A stretch of DNA of 64,000 nucleotides. It comes from Rhododendron vialii (Eukaryota; Streptophyta; Magnoliopsida; Ericales; Ericaceae). Of the stretch, positions 48,222 to 59,359 are shown one piece after another; position 1 is the stretch's first letter, and every line of letters begins with the position of its first letter. Under the pieces are notes generated by a model, which worked only from the letters and a program-made list of their open reading frames with translations, made no database searches and was not told where the DNA came from. The DNA is taken from assembly GCF_030253575.1 (NCBI RefSeq), contig NC_080563.1, positions 35,139,001 through 35,203,000 on the forward strand. Direction: 5' to 3'. Made by a program: the position numbers and the translations under genes.

Positions 48222-48617
48222 ACATTCGTGCGTATCGTCGCCGGAGCAGCCGAGATTTGTTCGATAAATTTGTAATTTAGGGCTTCAGAACACACGCACT
48301 AAGATATGTACTCCTATGTATGCTTTTTTAGTACTTTGTCGACAGAATATTACAATCACAGCAATCTATTCACGTAATTAATAGTTGACTATTCACGTAA
48401 TTAATAGTTGAAATTTATTTTTAATTTTGATCGGTTATAATTAATTATTATCGATCGCAATTAATTTTCAATTCAGATCATCCAAAATACTTTGAACGCA
48501 CGCGCAATTGAGTTCCATAATACTTTCTTTACAGAGAGCTAAAGTTTTTCTGTTTTTTAAAACATCAATGTAAATTTATGTAGACTCGGTTCAACAATTT
48601 TGCACCACATAACTTTT
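46494..48617. other. spacer between units A and B
   Basis: No gene recognised. It includes an open frame at 46432-46761 without motifs, a CTTGTTCGTCATCTTCCTTC-type repeat (47920-48000) and a (GA)n tract at 48181-48217. The flank of that tract, ATCGTCGCCGGAGC, resembles the ATG14 leader at 35057-35070. At 48470-48500 GATCATCCAAAATA with GAACGCACGCG recurs from about 16067-16098. Confidence 0.4.
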
Positions 48618-49009
48618 GAGACCTGCTACAGGTACAGATTTTTGTGCACAGATTGTGTACAGATTTTATTGTGGAGCCCACCACGGGTCCCACACAAATC
48701 ATCCAAGCCGTTCATTAAATGTAAAACATTTTTTCAAGGGTCCCCGTAAAAAATAAGCTCAATCCAATATCTATAGGTGCTTCATCCAACCATCTAACTT
48801 TTCATTTAGATTTTCGGATAATGAAAAGTTATACGATTGGATCGAGCATCTATAGGTATCGGATTGAGATTATTTTTTACGGGGACCCTTAAAAAAATAT
48901 TTTACATTTAATGAACGGCTCGGATGATTTGTGTGAGACCCGTGGTGGGCCCCACAACAAAATCTGTGCACAATCTGTGCACAGATTGTATGTGTGTGTA
49001 GCATTTCTG
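48618..49009. mobile_element. foldback MITE with 9-bp target duplication
   Basis: 392 bp flanked by ATAACTTTT at 48609-48617 and 49010-49018. Inverted arms include TGTGCACAGATTGTGTACAG, CCACGGGTCCC, GGGTCCCCGTAAAAAATA and AACTTTTCAT. The right terminus, CAGAAATGCTAC in reverse complement, is the same as the left end of the element at 56840-57245. A diverged half-copy follows at about 49026-49240. Confidence 0.85.
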
Positions 49010-51763
49010 ATAACTTTTAGATATTATAGCTTCACCCCTGAAAAAATCCAAAAAGTCAGTCCCCACAGATTTCTCACGCACAGGTCGTGATGTGGGGCTC
49101 ATACAAACGATTCAAATCGTTCATTAAATATAAAACATGTTGTCAAGGGCTTAAAGAGAAATCAGCTCAATCTGTTACCTATAAGTACTCAATCTAATCA
49201 TCTAATTTTTCAGTCAATTTCTGATTGGATGAAAAGTACTAAAATTACCTTAATATATGTCCAACGAATATTATAGTAACTATAAAAGCCATTCATTATT
49301 TGGAAAAGTCTACGGAAATTATTTGTTTATTGAAACTAGCACACAACCCACTACCTAAAATGTCCTAAATCCCATCCTTTTCCTTCCCTAAAACAATGCT
49401 GAAGCGCACTCCACGTTGAGTTTGAACTCAAATTGGCTACTTGTATGTATGTACGGCCACCCATCTTTGTTTATTTTTCCATAACTCAAACGCCACGGGA
49501 TGAATTCCTCTCTATGCTTCTCTTGTGGTATTCATTCTGAAGTCCAACACTTATGGTTTGAATCTTTCATTTCGTAGAACCCGTATGAAAACTTATCTCA
49601 GCCAAAATTTTATCTGTGCAAACCATGCCTTACTGATGCCTGATGTCTTATCACCATCATAATTTCATTTTCTTGCTCTTCAAGGAAGAGTGTCGAGAGT
49701 GATGGACTAAAAGGCACAGTGGACAAGTCAAAGTTTACTTCTATATTGGATTGTGTTTGGTTGTTGAATGTGATGAAATACAAATACAAATCCTCAACAG
49801 CAATGTTACTTACATTGGAAAGTTATCCTGAAAATATCTCAAAAAAAGAAATTAGTTGTTCGGAATCACTTGAATGTAAATCTGAACCATTGAGTTCTTT
49901 TTTCGAGGTACTTTTTCGGATTACTTAGAATTATTGAATTCTTAAACTTCACCAACCACAATAAAAAGTAGATTGTATTTCTTGCCTACATAAGATGTGT
50001 TTCTTACACCCTAACATTGAGGTACTTCAAAACCTAGCCCATATTTCATGAATTTGGATTAGGCTCGAATGCAAAATAATCAATTTTCGAATTGGAAAAT
50101 TGATGGTTTAATGGGAAAATTAAAGCCTATTTTATTTTCATGTTATTGCTCTAGTGTACAGGGCACCTTTGGAATTTGAACTTAGCGGCGACAAAAACAT
50201 GTCAATTAAAAGGAATTTCTATACAGCATATAAAATACAAATATTTATTGGGCCTACCTTATTTTATTTTGATGAGCTATATAATCTACTCACTCACAAA
50301 TTTAATTGAATTTTCATCTACTTTGACTTTTTATGAATGAACTAGTGCAAATATTAAAGAAAAATTAAAACAGGTTAAAAAAGATAGAACTTTAGTGCAT
50401 TTTTTAACCCAAAAAGTTGGCTTGAACCACTCAAAACCTAACAAAGCCGCCCCTACGGCCAAAGGCGGCTCTACAGCCTTCCATGGTCAACTGAACACCC
50501 AAACAAATTTTTTTTGCTTAGAATATATGTAATGAGCTAGCCTTTTCTTGAACACCCAATTTAATTAAATATCAATGAACACCTAGTTTTGAACACTTGA
50601 CTCAAAAAGAATTGAACACTTAACCCAAAACTAGTTGAACAATCAATCATAACCCAATTACGGCCTATCAATCCACGTAATTCATATTTGAACATTAAAC
50701 ACATTAATTACTTCAAATAAATCTCATAATCATAATAAAGAAATTGAAAAAGAAAGAGAAAAAAGAAGAATCTATTGGTGTAAGTATCATGCTCTGTGTT
50801 ACCTCTTCACTTTATTGTCGATGGTCTAAATGTGTTAATTCCACATTCATGATAATTATAACTACTTTATTTGTTTTTGTCTTATTAGCTAATAGAATTT
50901 ACAGACAAAGCTTTAAAAAAATTCAACTCCATTGCAAACCCCGTTAACTTGAATAATATTCCTTCAAATTTCAGACTATGACAGAAAATTAAATCTCATC
51001 ATGTTATCCTAAAGAACACCATATTTTCGAGAAGGTTTGTCTCAACATACTCGCTACAGTTTCTTTCAAAAGTGTTTCAGTAGATTAATACGCTGATTAA
51101 ACGTTAGCACAAAATATGAGATCTCATCTAGGACAACTGTAAATAATAATAATAATAATCCTCCTCCATTCTCAAAACAATATCTACTACTCAACTTTCA
51201 AAAAAAAAAATATTTTTTTGTGGAAAAAACAAGTATATATTTTTAAGTTATCAATTTGCCTTGTAGTTAATTTTTTTTAGAATAAAAGTTACTTTTTTGA
51301 CCGCACTATTTATACTAGTATATGACATTTTGTACTTATATTATTGGTTAAGAGATTAGCTAGTAAAGTTAAAGATAATTTCTGAACACTCTATTACAAA
51401 TTTCTGGAGCCGCCACTGCCTACGGCTACTAGTGCATGTGCTTGTCTGAGGCTGACAGCATAAATGAGTATGAGGGTTACAAAAAGCTGTTGATTTTGCC
51501 ACTCCTTTTTTTGTTAACGCCACTTTCCTGCAAGCGTATTTTTGGTACAAAAATAAACTTACAGGGGAATAACTTTAACAATGAGTGCCAAAATCATTTC
51601 TCTTAAAAAAATATCTTATCTTTACTTTTTCTCCACCTTTTGCAAGTTTTAAATAAATTCTCGTAGACTTTTTGTACCAAGTTCCTTCCCCCTATTAAAC
51701 AGCCAAAAACTAGCCACTTTCTTCCACTAGTACATTTCCTGTTCCCCAAGCCTATACAATCTT

Positions 51764-51772
51764 CTATAAATA
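51764..51772 (+). promoter_or_regulatory. TATA box of small-protein gene B
   Basis: CTATAAATA, 160 bp upstream of the ATG, embedded in the promoter block shared with copies A and C. Confidence 0.75.
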
Positions 51773-51931
51773 ACCCTCTAAAGGCCTCTCCCCATCCATA
51801 TATCACCACAAAATCCAACCATGACCCTTCATTTCTAGCAACAAAATTTCTCTGCAACTCAGGGTGTTCAAGCTAATTTACGTGCATCACTATTTTTGCC
51901 GGTAAAGTTGCATCCAGTTAATTGTTAGGCC

Positions 51932-52180
51932 ATGGCATCAGGTAGTGCTAGTCTTGCTGAAGCTTATATGATGGGAAAACTCTACAAGGAGAAATTACAG
52001 AAGGACATAGCAGCTGATCAGAAGATTACGACAACTGATGAGGGTCAGAGGGAAGTGATGAATAATCGTCGTGATCAAATGAGAACTACCGATTCGGATC
52101 ATAATCATGGCTGCTACTTCGGAATGTTCAAGAAGATCCACCCGAAATCCAAAGCTTCGTCGCCAGATTCTATCAGATGA
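51932..52180 (+). CDS. small protein family, copy B (82 aa), unrecognised
   Basis: Paralogue of copies A and C with the same layout: MASGSASLAEAYMMGKLYKE at the start, a polar linker, and NHGCYFGMFKKIHPKSKASS near the end. Relative to A it has one extra residue after DIAA (Asp) and lacks the HD of RDHDQ, both in-frame changes that keep the reading frame. Frame-preserving indels fit protein-level constraint. Intronless; TATA at 51764. Function unknown. Confidence 0.75.
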   Translation: MASGSASLAEAYMMGKLYKEKLQKDIAADQKITTTDEGQREVMNNRRDQMRTTDSDHNHGCYFGMFKKIHPKSKASSPDSIR

Positions 52181-53239
52181 AGATGTGCAATCACAATGGG
52201 GTGAACCAGCTAGGGACGAAAAATAAAATAAGAAGCCCCTATCATTAGTTGAAATCAGAATTAATTTCTTCTGATGGGTACGCTCTCTTGGAGCCCTATA
52301 TATATAAATTACTTTGTGTATTCTAAAGTTTGTCGGAATTTACTTTGTGTACCCTTTTTGTATTTTTACATCTGAGCACAGATAATGAATCTTGTCTCCA
52401 TAATAAATAATTTTCTCCTATGTACCAATGCATTGATCATACCATTATTCAGCGGCAGAGCCATAGATTTCCGTCAAAAATTTGCACTAAAAAACTTGCA
52501 CTAATGCTTTTCCAATGTCCTTCACCCTCTCTGTTTATAGGAATCGTTGTAACCATGTTTGTTTTGGCGTTGGAGTGAGAGGGACTTATAATGTGATAAC
52601 ACGCGCATATGCATTGATTCGTACCAATCCGGACAGACTGAACTATGAAACTCAACTCCATTCCCTTTGCTAACCCCCATTCCCGACCTCCCCGGGGAGA
52701 TTCATAGTCCGGACTACGAGTCCGGCCTTCCAAAAATACAAACAAACGTCTGATTAATGGGTCCACGGGATTCGTAGTCCAATCCCCCATGCACCTAGAC
52801 TTGTTATCAAACATGGCCAAGGCCAACCTCGAGCTCGAGGTCTATAAGTAGCCAAATCCAAATTTATTTTTAGTGCACTCATGTTAGGCTCGGATTCCTT
52901 GAAAAATTAAGATGGAACTCATTACTTGTAACTCATTTCGGTACAATTGCTTCTGGAGCACTATGAAGAGCTCACAAAAGCCATAAAATTAAGAAGACAA
53001 ACAACTTGTGGATTATTGATTTTGGGATGTCTTCATAAGCACTTGATGTGAATTCATAACCACTTTTTTCAACTCAACTTGCCACATCAGATTAGTGCAA
53101 GATTTGTACTCATAGCATTTTTGGAAATTTAGCGGGTATTTTTCCACAAGCAAAACCTGGAAGTGGAAACCATTGAAAAGGAGTTGGCGCGTTTTAACCA
53201 CCGCTCACTTGGATCACATATTGGCGTTTTCATAAAGCG

Positions 53240-53602
53240 TCATGTCAATAGTCCGCCAAGACAATGGCATATGATGCATAGTGCAAAATTCAATAGTCTG
53301 CCAATATTGGGACGAAATTGATAAAATTCAATTTGTGATTTTTCCTTGGTCTTTTTGCACATTGAGGGAGGCAAAACACTTTTTCCACCTAATGTTATAC
53401 ATGTTGGCTGTACGTCACCTCCACATAAGCAAACTTCATCAACGTTAGCATATTCCATCAGTTGACGGTAAGGGTGACATTGAACAATGACACATAGTAT
53501 ACGGAGGAGATCGATACGGAAAAGAAAAAAAAATGCAAGTACGATTTTGAAACCGACTATACTTTGCAAGGAATAAAAAGTAGATAAATCATGTAGTTTC
53601 AA
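53240..53602 (-). CDS. possible duplicated exon or small protein in unit B
   Basis: Counterpart of 45955-46194. It keeps QCHPYRQLMEYANVDEVCLC and GGDVQPTCIT but then reads a different frame because of a small indel, giving 120 codons overall. The N-terminal part is hydrophobic. The conserved block may be one exon; the extended tail is probably chance. Confidence 0.3.
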   Translation of the reverse strand: MKLHDLSTFYSLQSIVGFKIVLAFFFLFRIDLLRILCVIVQCHPYRQLMEYANVDEVCLCGGDVQPTCITLGGKSVLPPSMCKKTKEKSQIEFYQFRPNIGRLLNFALCIICHCLGGLLT

Positions 53603-53914
53603 TATTGTGTAAAAATTAGATGTAAGACTGTATAGAAAGTGAAAAAAAGTAATGAAAATGTAACTTTAAGGTGCTTTTTACGCCGAAGGAGACCACTAGC
53701 GAAACAAACGGGAAAATTCTCACGGGATCACTTTGGATCACAAAATTACTGTTCTGAAAAGAGAAGGTAACATTGTGCACAAGACAATCAGCAATCCAAG
53801 AACAGTATAAACAAATATAACAGTATAGGCCCGTACAACGGAGAAATAATAGTGTACCTACCTTGCATTACACAGGATTGCGGCTCAGGCGCGCTAAACA
53901 AGACAGTTGCCTGA

Positions 53915-55138
53915 CGAAATCCCTATTACTTATCAAGCGAAGTTACATCCTATCGAAGAGTTGCATTTATTTCTAAACTGTGTTTCCGAGTGTCTATGAA
54001 CAGTTGTTACAATCCACGATACAATCCAACAGTTGCCAAAACCCGGACATACAGTAGGATGTGGAGCATTTTTTTATAAATTCCTTAATACTCAATTCTG
54101 TTATGGGATTTGGACTCATTTGTGGATTTATGACCACATCCACTGTAGGTCTCGGATATTTCTTCGCTGTATCCAGCTTCTTCAAAAAAGACATCCAAAA
54201 ACGGGTAGCAACAATGACTGGTGCCCTATAGCTTCAATTTTTTCTAGGGAAAGAAAAGAAAAAGAAACGAGCTTTAATTCTTAATTTGAATGGTTCTCCA
54301 CTCTAATTATAGGTTAAAAATAGATTAGTGTCGGTTGCAGGAAAGGCTTTTCCCATGCTTTAGTTCCCATCGGTATATATGATACAAGTCGAATCCTAGA
54401 TGTAGAAATATAAGAAGGTGGACCTTCTTCCCATCAAAAGAAATGCAATTATTCTGTGTATTATAACCACGTTATGTACGACACTAAATAAAAATTAACC
54501 ATTTTTTATTGAATATTGTATTCAATTTCATGAAAAAATAGAAAATTCTTTCTTTTTCGAACAAATAAAAAGAAATAGAAAAATATTCGAAGCAGCTCTG
54601 GCACCCATTGATTTTGCACCTTCTAACCTCTCCAGTGTTGAATAATTGTCACGCTTTTCCATTCACTCTTTTTTGTTATATACTCCTCGTCAATTCTTTC
54701 CCTCCTCCCGGACTTAGCTTATCGATACGAGAACAAAGGTTGTCGAGTCAGAAATGAGCTCTTATTCAACGTGGACCTGCTAGAGCACCTGGAGTTGCTT
54801 TGATGATGGGTCCATGTTCGTTTTGGATTTTAAGGGAGTTTTTTTGGAGTAATGGGTAGAAAGAGATAGATATAGAAATGAGAGTAATAAATAAAGATAA
54901 TTCACTGGAGACCATGCATAGAAAAAAAAAAAGGGGGTCTAGAAACCCAGAACGAACATGATTTTGGCCCTTATGTGGGTCTCCCATCCAGGAAAGTGGG
55001 CTTTACTGGCCCAAGTCTTCATTTGTAGGACTCTCTTTCATGGTTCATGTAAGCTTTGGTCTTTTATTCGGGCCCTCTTGGGACACCCCGTATGGGTATG
55101 GCTATGGATGCTGCAAACAGGCCTTTTTCAATTGATGC
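53915..55138. other. spacer between units B and C
   Basis: No gene recognised. The sequence is AT-rich to about 54700 and mixed after that. It is not shared with units A or C. The composition at 54100-54600 could suggest organelle-derived DNA, but I could not recognise a source gene. Confidence 0.35.
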
Positions 55139-55370
55139 CGAAATGGGGCAACTTCAAAATGAAATTCAAGGAGCACAGTCGAGTGCTAAACTTCCTTTTG
55201 AGAACTACTGTTAGAACTATAGATCCTGCAAGGAAAGAAGCGCGCATTCGCATCACCAGAGAGCACATGCGCACTTCTTTCCTTGCAGGATCCATTGTTC
55301 CAACACTTTTCAAAAGGAATTTAGCACTCTACGGTGCTCCTTGAATTTCATTTTGCAATTGCCCCGAAAT
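55139..55370. repeat. 232-bp near-complementary hairpin
   Basis: Two arms of about 110 bp pair around a short loop near 55254. Matching blocks include AAAATGAAATTCAAGGAGCA, GAGTGCTAAA, CCTTTTGA and GATCCTGCAAGGAAAGAAG. A few mismatches and small bulges occur. Flanks show no clear target duplication. The right end abuts the start of unit C. A transcript would fold into a long stem, as in young MIRNA or siRNA hairpins. Open frames through it are artefacts. Confidence 0.85.
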
Positions 55371-56839
55371 TAGGTACACTTCATCCCCGTATAAATATAG
55401 GAAATGATGCTTCGGCTTTTCTTGCTCTGTAGTCTGTACCATGCACTTCTTGTAACGTGAATGTAGAGCACATCACAAGGAAAGATTGTTTGGAAAAGTC
55501 AACGGAAATTATTTGTTTATTGAAATTAACACACAACCCACCACCTAAAATGTTCTAAATCCCATATTTTTCCTTCGCTTGAAAGAACAGTGCTCAAGTG
55601 GAGTGCACTCCACGTTGAGTTTGAGCTCAAATTGACTACTTGTATGTATTGTATGCCCACCCAACTTTGCTTTTTTTCTCATAACTCAAAACGGTACGGG
55701 ATGAACTCCTCTACATACCCCTCTGTGCTTCTCTTGTGGTCTTTATTTTGGAGTCAACATTCATGATTCGAATCTTTCATCTCATAGAACCCGCATAAAA
55801 ATGTATGTGTGCAAAAATTGTGTCTTGGACATGTAGGAATGAAGAAATTAATTGCATTTTATTTCCAAAAAATAAAGGGCATAATATATCATTGAAACTT
55901 TAAACTGTTTGTTTTCGAAACAAAATGCGATTCATTTATGCGTTTTACCGGTACATGTTCACAACCAAAATTATATTCCCCCCATGTAAAAGTCAACAGG
56001 CTAAAACGAAAGACTTCAAAACCATGCCTGCCTTAGCTGATGCCTGATGTCATATGATCACCATCATAATTTCATTTTCTTGCTCGTGATCAAGGAAGAG
56101 TGTCGAGAGTGATTGGACTAATTAAGGCACAAGTGGACAAGTCAAAGTTTACTTCTATATTGGATTGTGTTTGGTTGTTGAATGTGATGAAATTACAAAT
56201 ACAAATCCTCAACAGCAATGTTACATACACCGAAAAGGTATCACAAAAATACCTCGAAAAGAGAAATCAGTGGTTCAGAATCACTTGAATGTGAGTCTAA
56301 ACCATTAATTTCTAGTTTCGAGATATTTTTTGGGTAATTAGAATTATTGAACCCTCAAACCTTATCAACCACAATAAAAATAGATTGTATTTCTTGCCTT
56401 GTACACAAATATACAACATAAGATGTGTTTGTTACTGAGAATACTAAAGTATTGTGTCCAGGCCTAACATCGAAAACCTAGCCCATATTTCATGAATAAA
56501 AAAAAAATCAATTTTCGAATTGGAAAATTGATGGTTTAATGGGAAAATCAAAGCCTATTTGTGAAATTTATTTTCATGTTATTGCTCTAGTGTGCAGCGC
56601 AACTACAAAATTTGAACTTAGCGGCGACAAAAACGTGTTAGTTAAAAGAAATTTTCATAGGATCTCTATGTAAAATAAAAATATTTATTCTGATGAGAAC
56701 TTATTGTGCCTAGTTTATTTTATTTTGATGAGCTATATGATCTACTCACTCACAAGTTTAATTGAATTTTCATCTACGCTGACTTTTTATGAATGGTCCG
56801 GTGCAAATATTAAAGAACATGTAAAAGATATAAAATTTT

Positions 56840-57245
56840 CAGAAATGCTACTGGTATAGCAGCTATTGTACAGCAGCAGACCACTTTTGCGGCCCGTCTT
56901 GGGTCCCGTAAAGATGATTAGAGCCGCTCATTTGTTCAAAATACTTCGTTTAGGATCCCTGTAAAAAATCAACTCAATCCGTTATCGGGAAGGGTGTTTA
57001 CGAATCATCAAACTTTGCTTCAAAATTTAGAGAAAGTTTGATGATTCGTAAACACCCTTTCCCAAATTTTGAAGCAAAGTTTGATGATTCGTAAATACCC
57101 TTCCCGATATTGGATTGAGTTGATTTTTTACAGGGACCCTAAACGAAGTATTTTGAACAAAATGAGCGGCTCCGATCATCTTTGCTGGACCCGAGACAGG
57201 CGCAAAAGTGGTCTGTGCGGGGCTGCTGTACCTGTAGCAGCATTC
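56840..57245. mobile_element. foldback MITE with 9-bp target duplication in unit C
   Basis: 406 bp flanked by TAAAATTTT at 56831-56839 and 57246-57254, absent from units A and B. Arms pair over most of their length; GTTTGATGATTCGTAAACAC occurs in both orientations at the centre, giving three related copies. Ends resemble CAGAAATGCTAC, shared with 48618-49009. Confidence 0.85.
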
Positions 57246-57474
57246 TAAAATTTTAGTGCATTTTTTAACCCAAAAAATTTGCTTGAACCTCTCAAAACCT
57301 AACAAAGCCGCCCCTCCGGCTGCTAGTGTACTTGCCTATATGTACACATCACATGTTTGCGTATGTATATGTTACATTGAAGACAGAGACAAGCCTACAA
57401 AAAATTGAATTTCACTTGTATCACTTTGTCATTATAATAGATAATTTAACAAAATATTTCTAAATGCGGATCCT

Positions 57475-57625
57475 ATATCCCGGATCAGGGGACCCTGTAG
57501 CACTCCAGACGGGTTGCACGGTGCAGCGCTTCATCCGAACATTCCAAAATACCTTTAAATGGTGAGATTAAACACTGCACGATGCAGCTCTTTTGAAGCG
57601 CTGCACCATCCTGCCTTCCCCTATC
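57475..57625. repeat. small inverted-repeat insertion in unit C
   Basis: GTTGCACGGTGCAGCGCTTC near the left and GAAGCGCTGCACCATCCTGC near the right pair across about 100 bp, framed by GGGGACC/TTCCCC. Not present at the matching place in units A and B. Too short and too poorly bounded to classify. Confidence 0.45.
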
Positions 57626-57842
57626 CTTGAGGCTGACAGCATGAATGATGATTACAAAACAATATCTTACGTAAGGGGTGATGCTACAAACAATGTCTTT
57701 ACTTTCCTTTCTGCACCTTTTCAAGCTTAATTAGATTCTCGTAGACTTTTTGCAAGTTCCAAGCCTCCCCCTGTTGACCAGCCAAAAACTAACCGTGTTT
57801 TTCTACTAGTACATTTCTTGTTCCCCAAGCCTACACAATCTC

Positions 57843-57851
57843 CTATAAATA
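57843..57851 (+). promoter_or_regulatory. TATA box of small-protein gene C
   Basis: CTATAAATA, 182 bp upstream of the ATG. Just downstream, AAAGGCCTTTCCCCATCCAT occurs twice in tandem, which accounts for the longer leader than in copies A and B. Confidence 0.75.
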
Positions 57852-58032
57852 AACCCCTCCAAAGGCCTTTCCCCATCCATTCAAAGGCCTTTCCCCATCC
57901 ATTTACAAAATCCAACCACAACCCTTCATTTCTAGCAACAACAAAAAATTCTCTATAACTCCGGGTGCTCGGGTTGATTTACGTGTACCACTATTTCTAT
58001 CTATAAAGTCGCATCCAGTTAGTTTTTAGGCC

Positions 58033-58278
58033 ATGGCTTCAGGTAGTGCTAGTCTTGCTGAAGCTTACGTGATGGGGAAACTCTACAAGGAGAAATTGCA
58101 GAAGGACATAACAGCTCAGAAGATTACGGCCACTGGTGATGGTCAGAGGGAAGTGATGAAAAATCCTCTTGATCAAACGAGAACTACCAATTCGGATCAT
58201 AGTCATGGCTGCTTCTTTGGAATGTTCAAGAAGATCCACCCGAATTCCGACACTTCGTCGCCGGATTCTGTTAGATGA
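58033..58278 (+). CDS. small protein family, copy C (81 aa), unrecognised
   Basis: Paralogue with MASGSASLAEAYVMGKLYKE at the start and SHGCFFGMFKKIHPNSDTSS near the end. It lacks two residues in the RDHDQ region relative to A, again in frame. Intronless; TATA at 57843; stop followed by the same GATGTGCAATCACAATGGGG 3' flank as copies A and B. Function unknown. Confidence 0.75.
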   Translation: MASGSASLAEAYVMGKLYKEKLQKDITAQKITATGDGQREVMKNPLDQTRTTNSDHSHGCFFGMFKKIHPNSDTSSPDSVR

Positions 58279-59041
58279 AGATGTGCAATCACAATGGGGT
58301 GAACCAGCTGGAAGCTTGTGATCTGTTTTGTGATTAGCCAAAAAAAATGAGAAGCCCCTATAACTTTGTATATTCTTAAGTTTGTAGGAATTTACTGTTT
58401 GGAGCCCTCTATAATAAGGGTGTATTTGATTTGAGGTAGTCTTTTTGTATTTTTACTTCTGAGCTACGGCACAGAGAATGAATCTTGTCTCCATAATAAA
58501 TAATTTTCTCCTATGTTCCAATGCATTTATCATACCAATATTCAGCGGCAGAGCCATAGATTTCTATCAATTGAAACAGAAATTTGCACTCTAAACTTGC
58601 ACTAATGCTTTTCCAATTAGTCCGGTCTTCGGCCTCTGTTTATGGAAATCGCTATAACCATGTTTGTTTTGGTGTTGGAGTCAGAGGGAATTATAATGTG
58701 ATAACCCCCATTCCCGACCTCTCCCGGGCCGGGGAGGTTCATAGTCCAGACTACAAGTTCAGCCTTCCAAAAATACAATCGGCGTTTAATGGGTCCATGG
58801 GATTCCTAGTCCAATTACCCCACCTGGACTGGTTATCAAACATGGCCAAGGCCAACCTCAAGCTCGAGGTCTATAAATCCAAATTTTCTCCTATGTACCA
58901 ATGCGTTTTCAATTATTCTTTTTCTTTTCATTTTTGGAAAAATTGGACTCGTTTGATCAGTTTTTCTAAAAGCCTCCTTCCCCGAAAACAGCCAAAACCA
59001 AAAAAGTCTCCGATCCCTGCTCCCCAAGCCTACGTAAAAGC

Positions 59042-59050
59042 CTATAAATA
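59042..59050 (+). promoter_or_regulatory. TATA box of small-protein copy D
   Basis: CTATAAATA, 79 bp upstream of the copy D ATG, within a shortened version of the shared promoter (CCCCAAGCCTACG, CCCTCCCCAGCCATAT). A run of about 17 C lies between it and the ATG. Confidence 0.6.
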
Positions 59051-59128
59051 TCCCTCCCCAGCCATATTATCATTACAAAACCAAACAAACCCCCCCCCCC
59101 CCCCCCCAGTTCTATCAATAATTTCGCA

Positions 59129-59359
59129 ATGGCATCACCTAGTTCTAGTCTTGTGGAATTCTACAAGTTTAGAAAAATCCAAGAGGAGAAAATCAAGAAG
59201 ATTGAGGCAACTAATGATCAGACGGAAGCGATGAGTAATCCTCGTGATTGAACGGGATTGACCCATTCAGATCATCATCAGGGGGGCTGCTTCTTCGGAC
59301 TGTTCAAGAAGATCCATCCGACGACGTCCGACGCTTCACCCCAGGATTCTGGCAGATGA
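59129..59359 (+). pseudogene. small protein family, copy D, one in-frame stop
   Basis: The fourth and most diverged copy. It reads MASPSSSLVEFYKFRKIQEE, KIKKIEATNDQTEAMSNPRD, then TGA (59249-59251), and continues in the same frame through HHQGGCFFGLFKKIHPTTSD to a stop at 59357-59359. The stop falls where the other copies have a Gln codon. All other differences keep the frame, including the C-terminal motif. Either a recent pseudogene, a 40-residue truncated protein, or a sequencing error at one codon. Confidence 0.75.

Larger units (their letters stand above)
49288..53914 (+). repeat. segmental duplication unit B
   Basis: Matches unit A from AAGCCATTCATTATTTGGAA to the GGCGCGCTAAACAAGACA region. 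It lacks the five insertions seen in A and so supplies their empty sites. It carries a private AT-rich stretch at about 50480-51400 and small-protein gene B (51932-52180). Confidence 0.85.
55366..58900 (+). repeat. segmental duplication unit C
   Basis: Its first 120 bp (55366-55487) copy the TRM9 3' flank (39297-39413), sharing TTAGGTACACTTCATCCCCG and AGAGCACATCACAAGGAAAG. It then jumps to the TTTGGAAAAGTCAACGGAAA sequence near the start of unit A, skipping about 1.2 kb. It continues through small-protein gene C and ends near CAAGCTCGAGGTCTATAAAT. This shows the ancestral unit extended back to TRM9. Confidence 0.85.

Noticed and set aside
52449-52826. 125-codon minus-strand open frame downstream of gene B
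   Set aside because: The matching region in units A and C does not keep this frame.
53930-54700. Possible organelle-derived insertion
   Set aside because: The AT-rich composition is suggestive, but no plastid or mitochondrial gene could be recognised.
54958-55344. 128-codon open frame
   Set aside because: Its C-terminal half is one arm plus part of the other arm of the 232-bp hairpin, so it is palindrome-driven.
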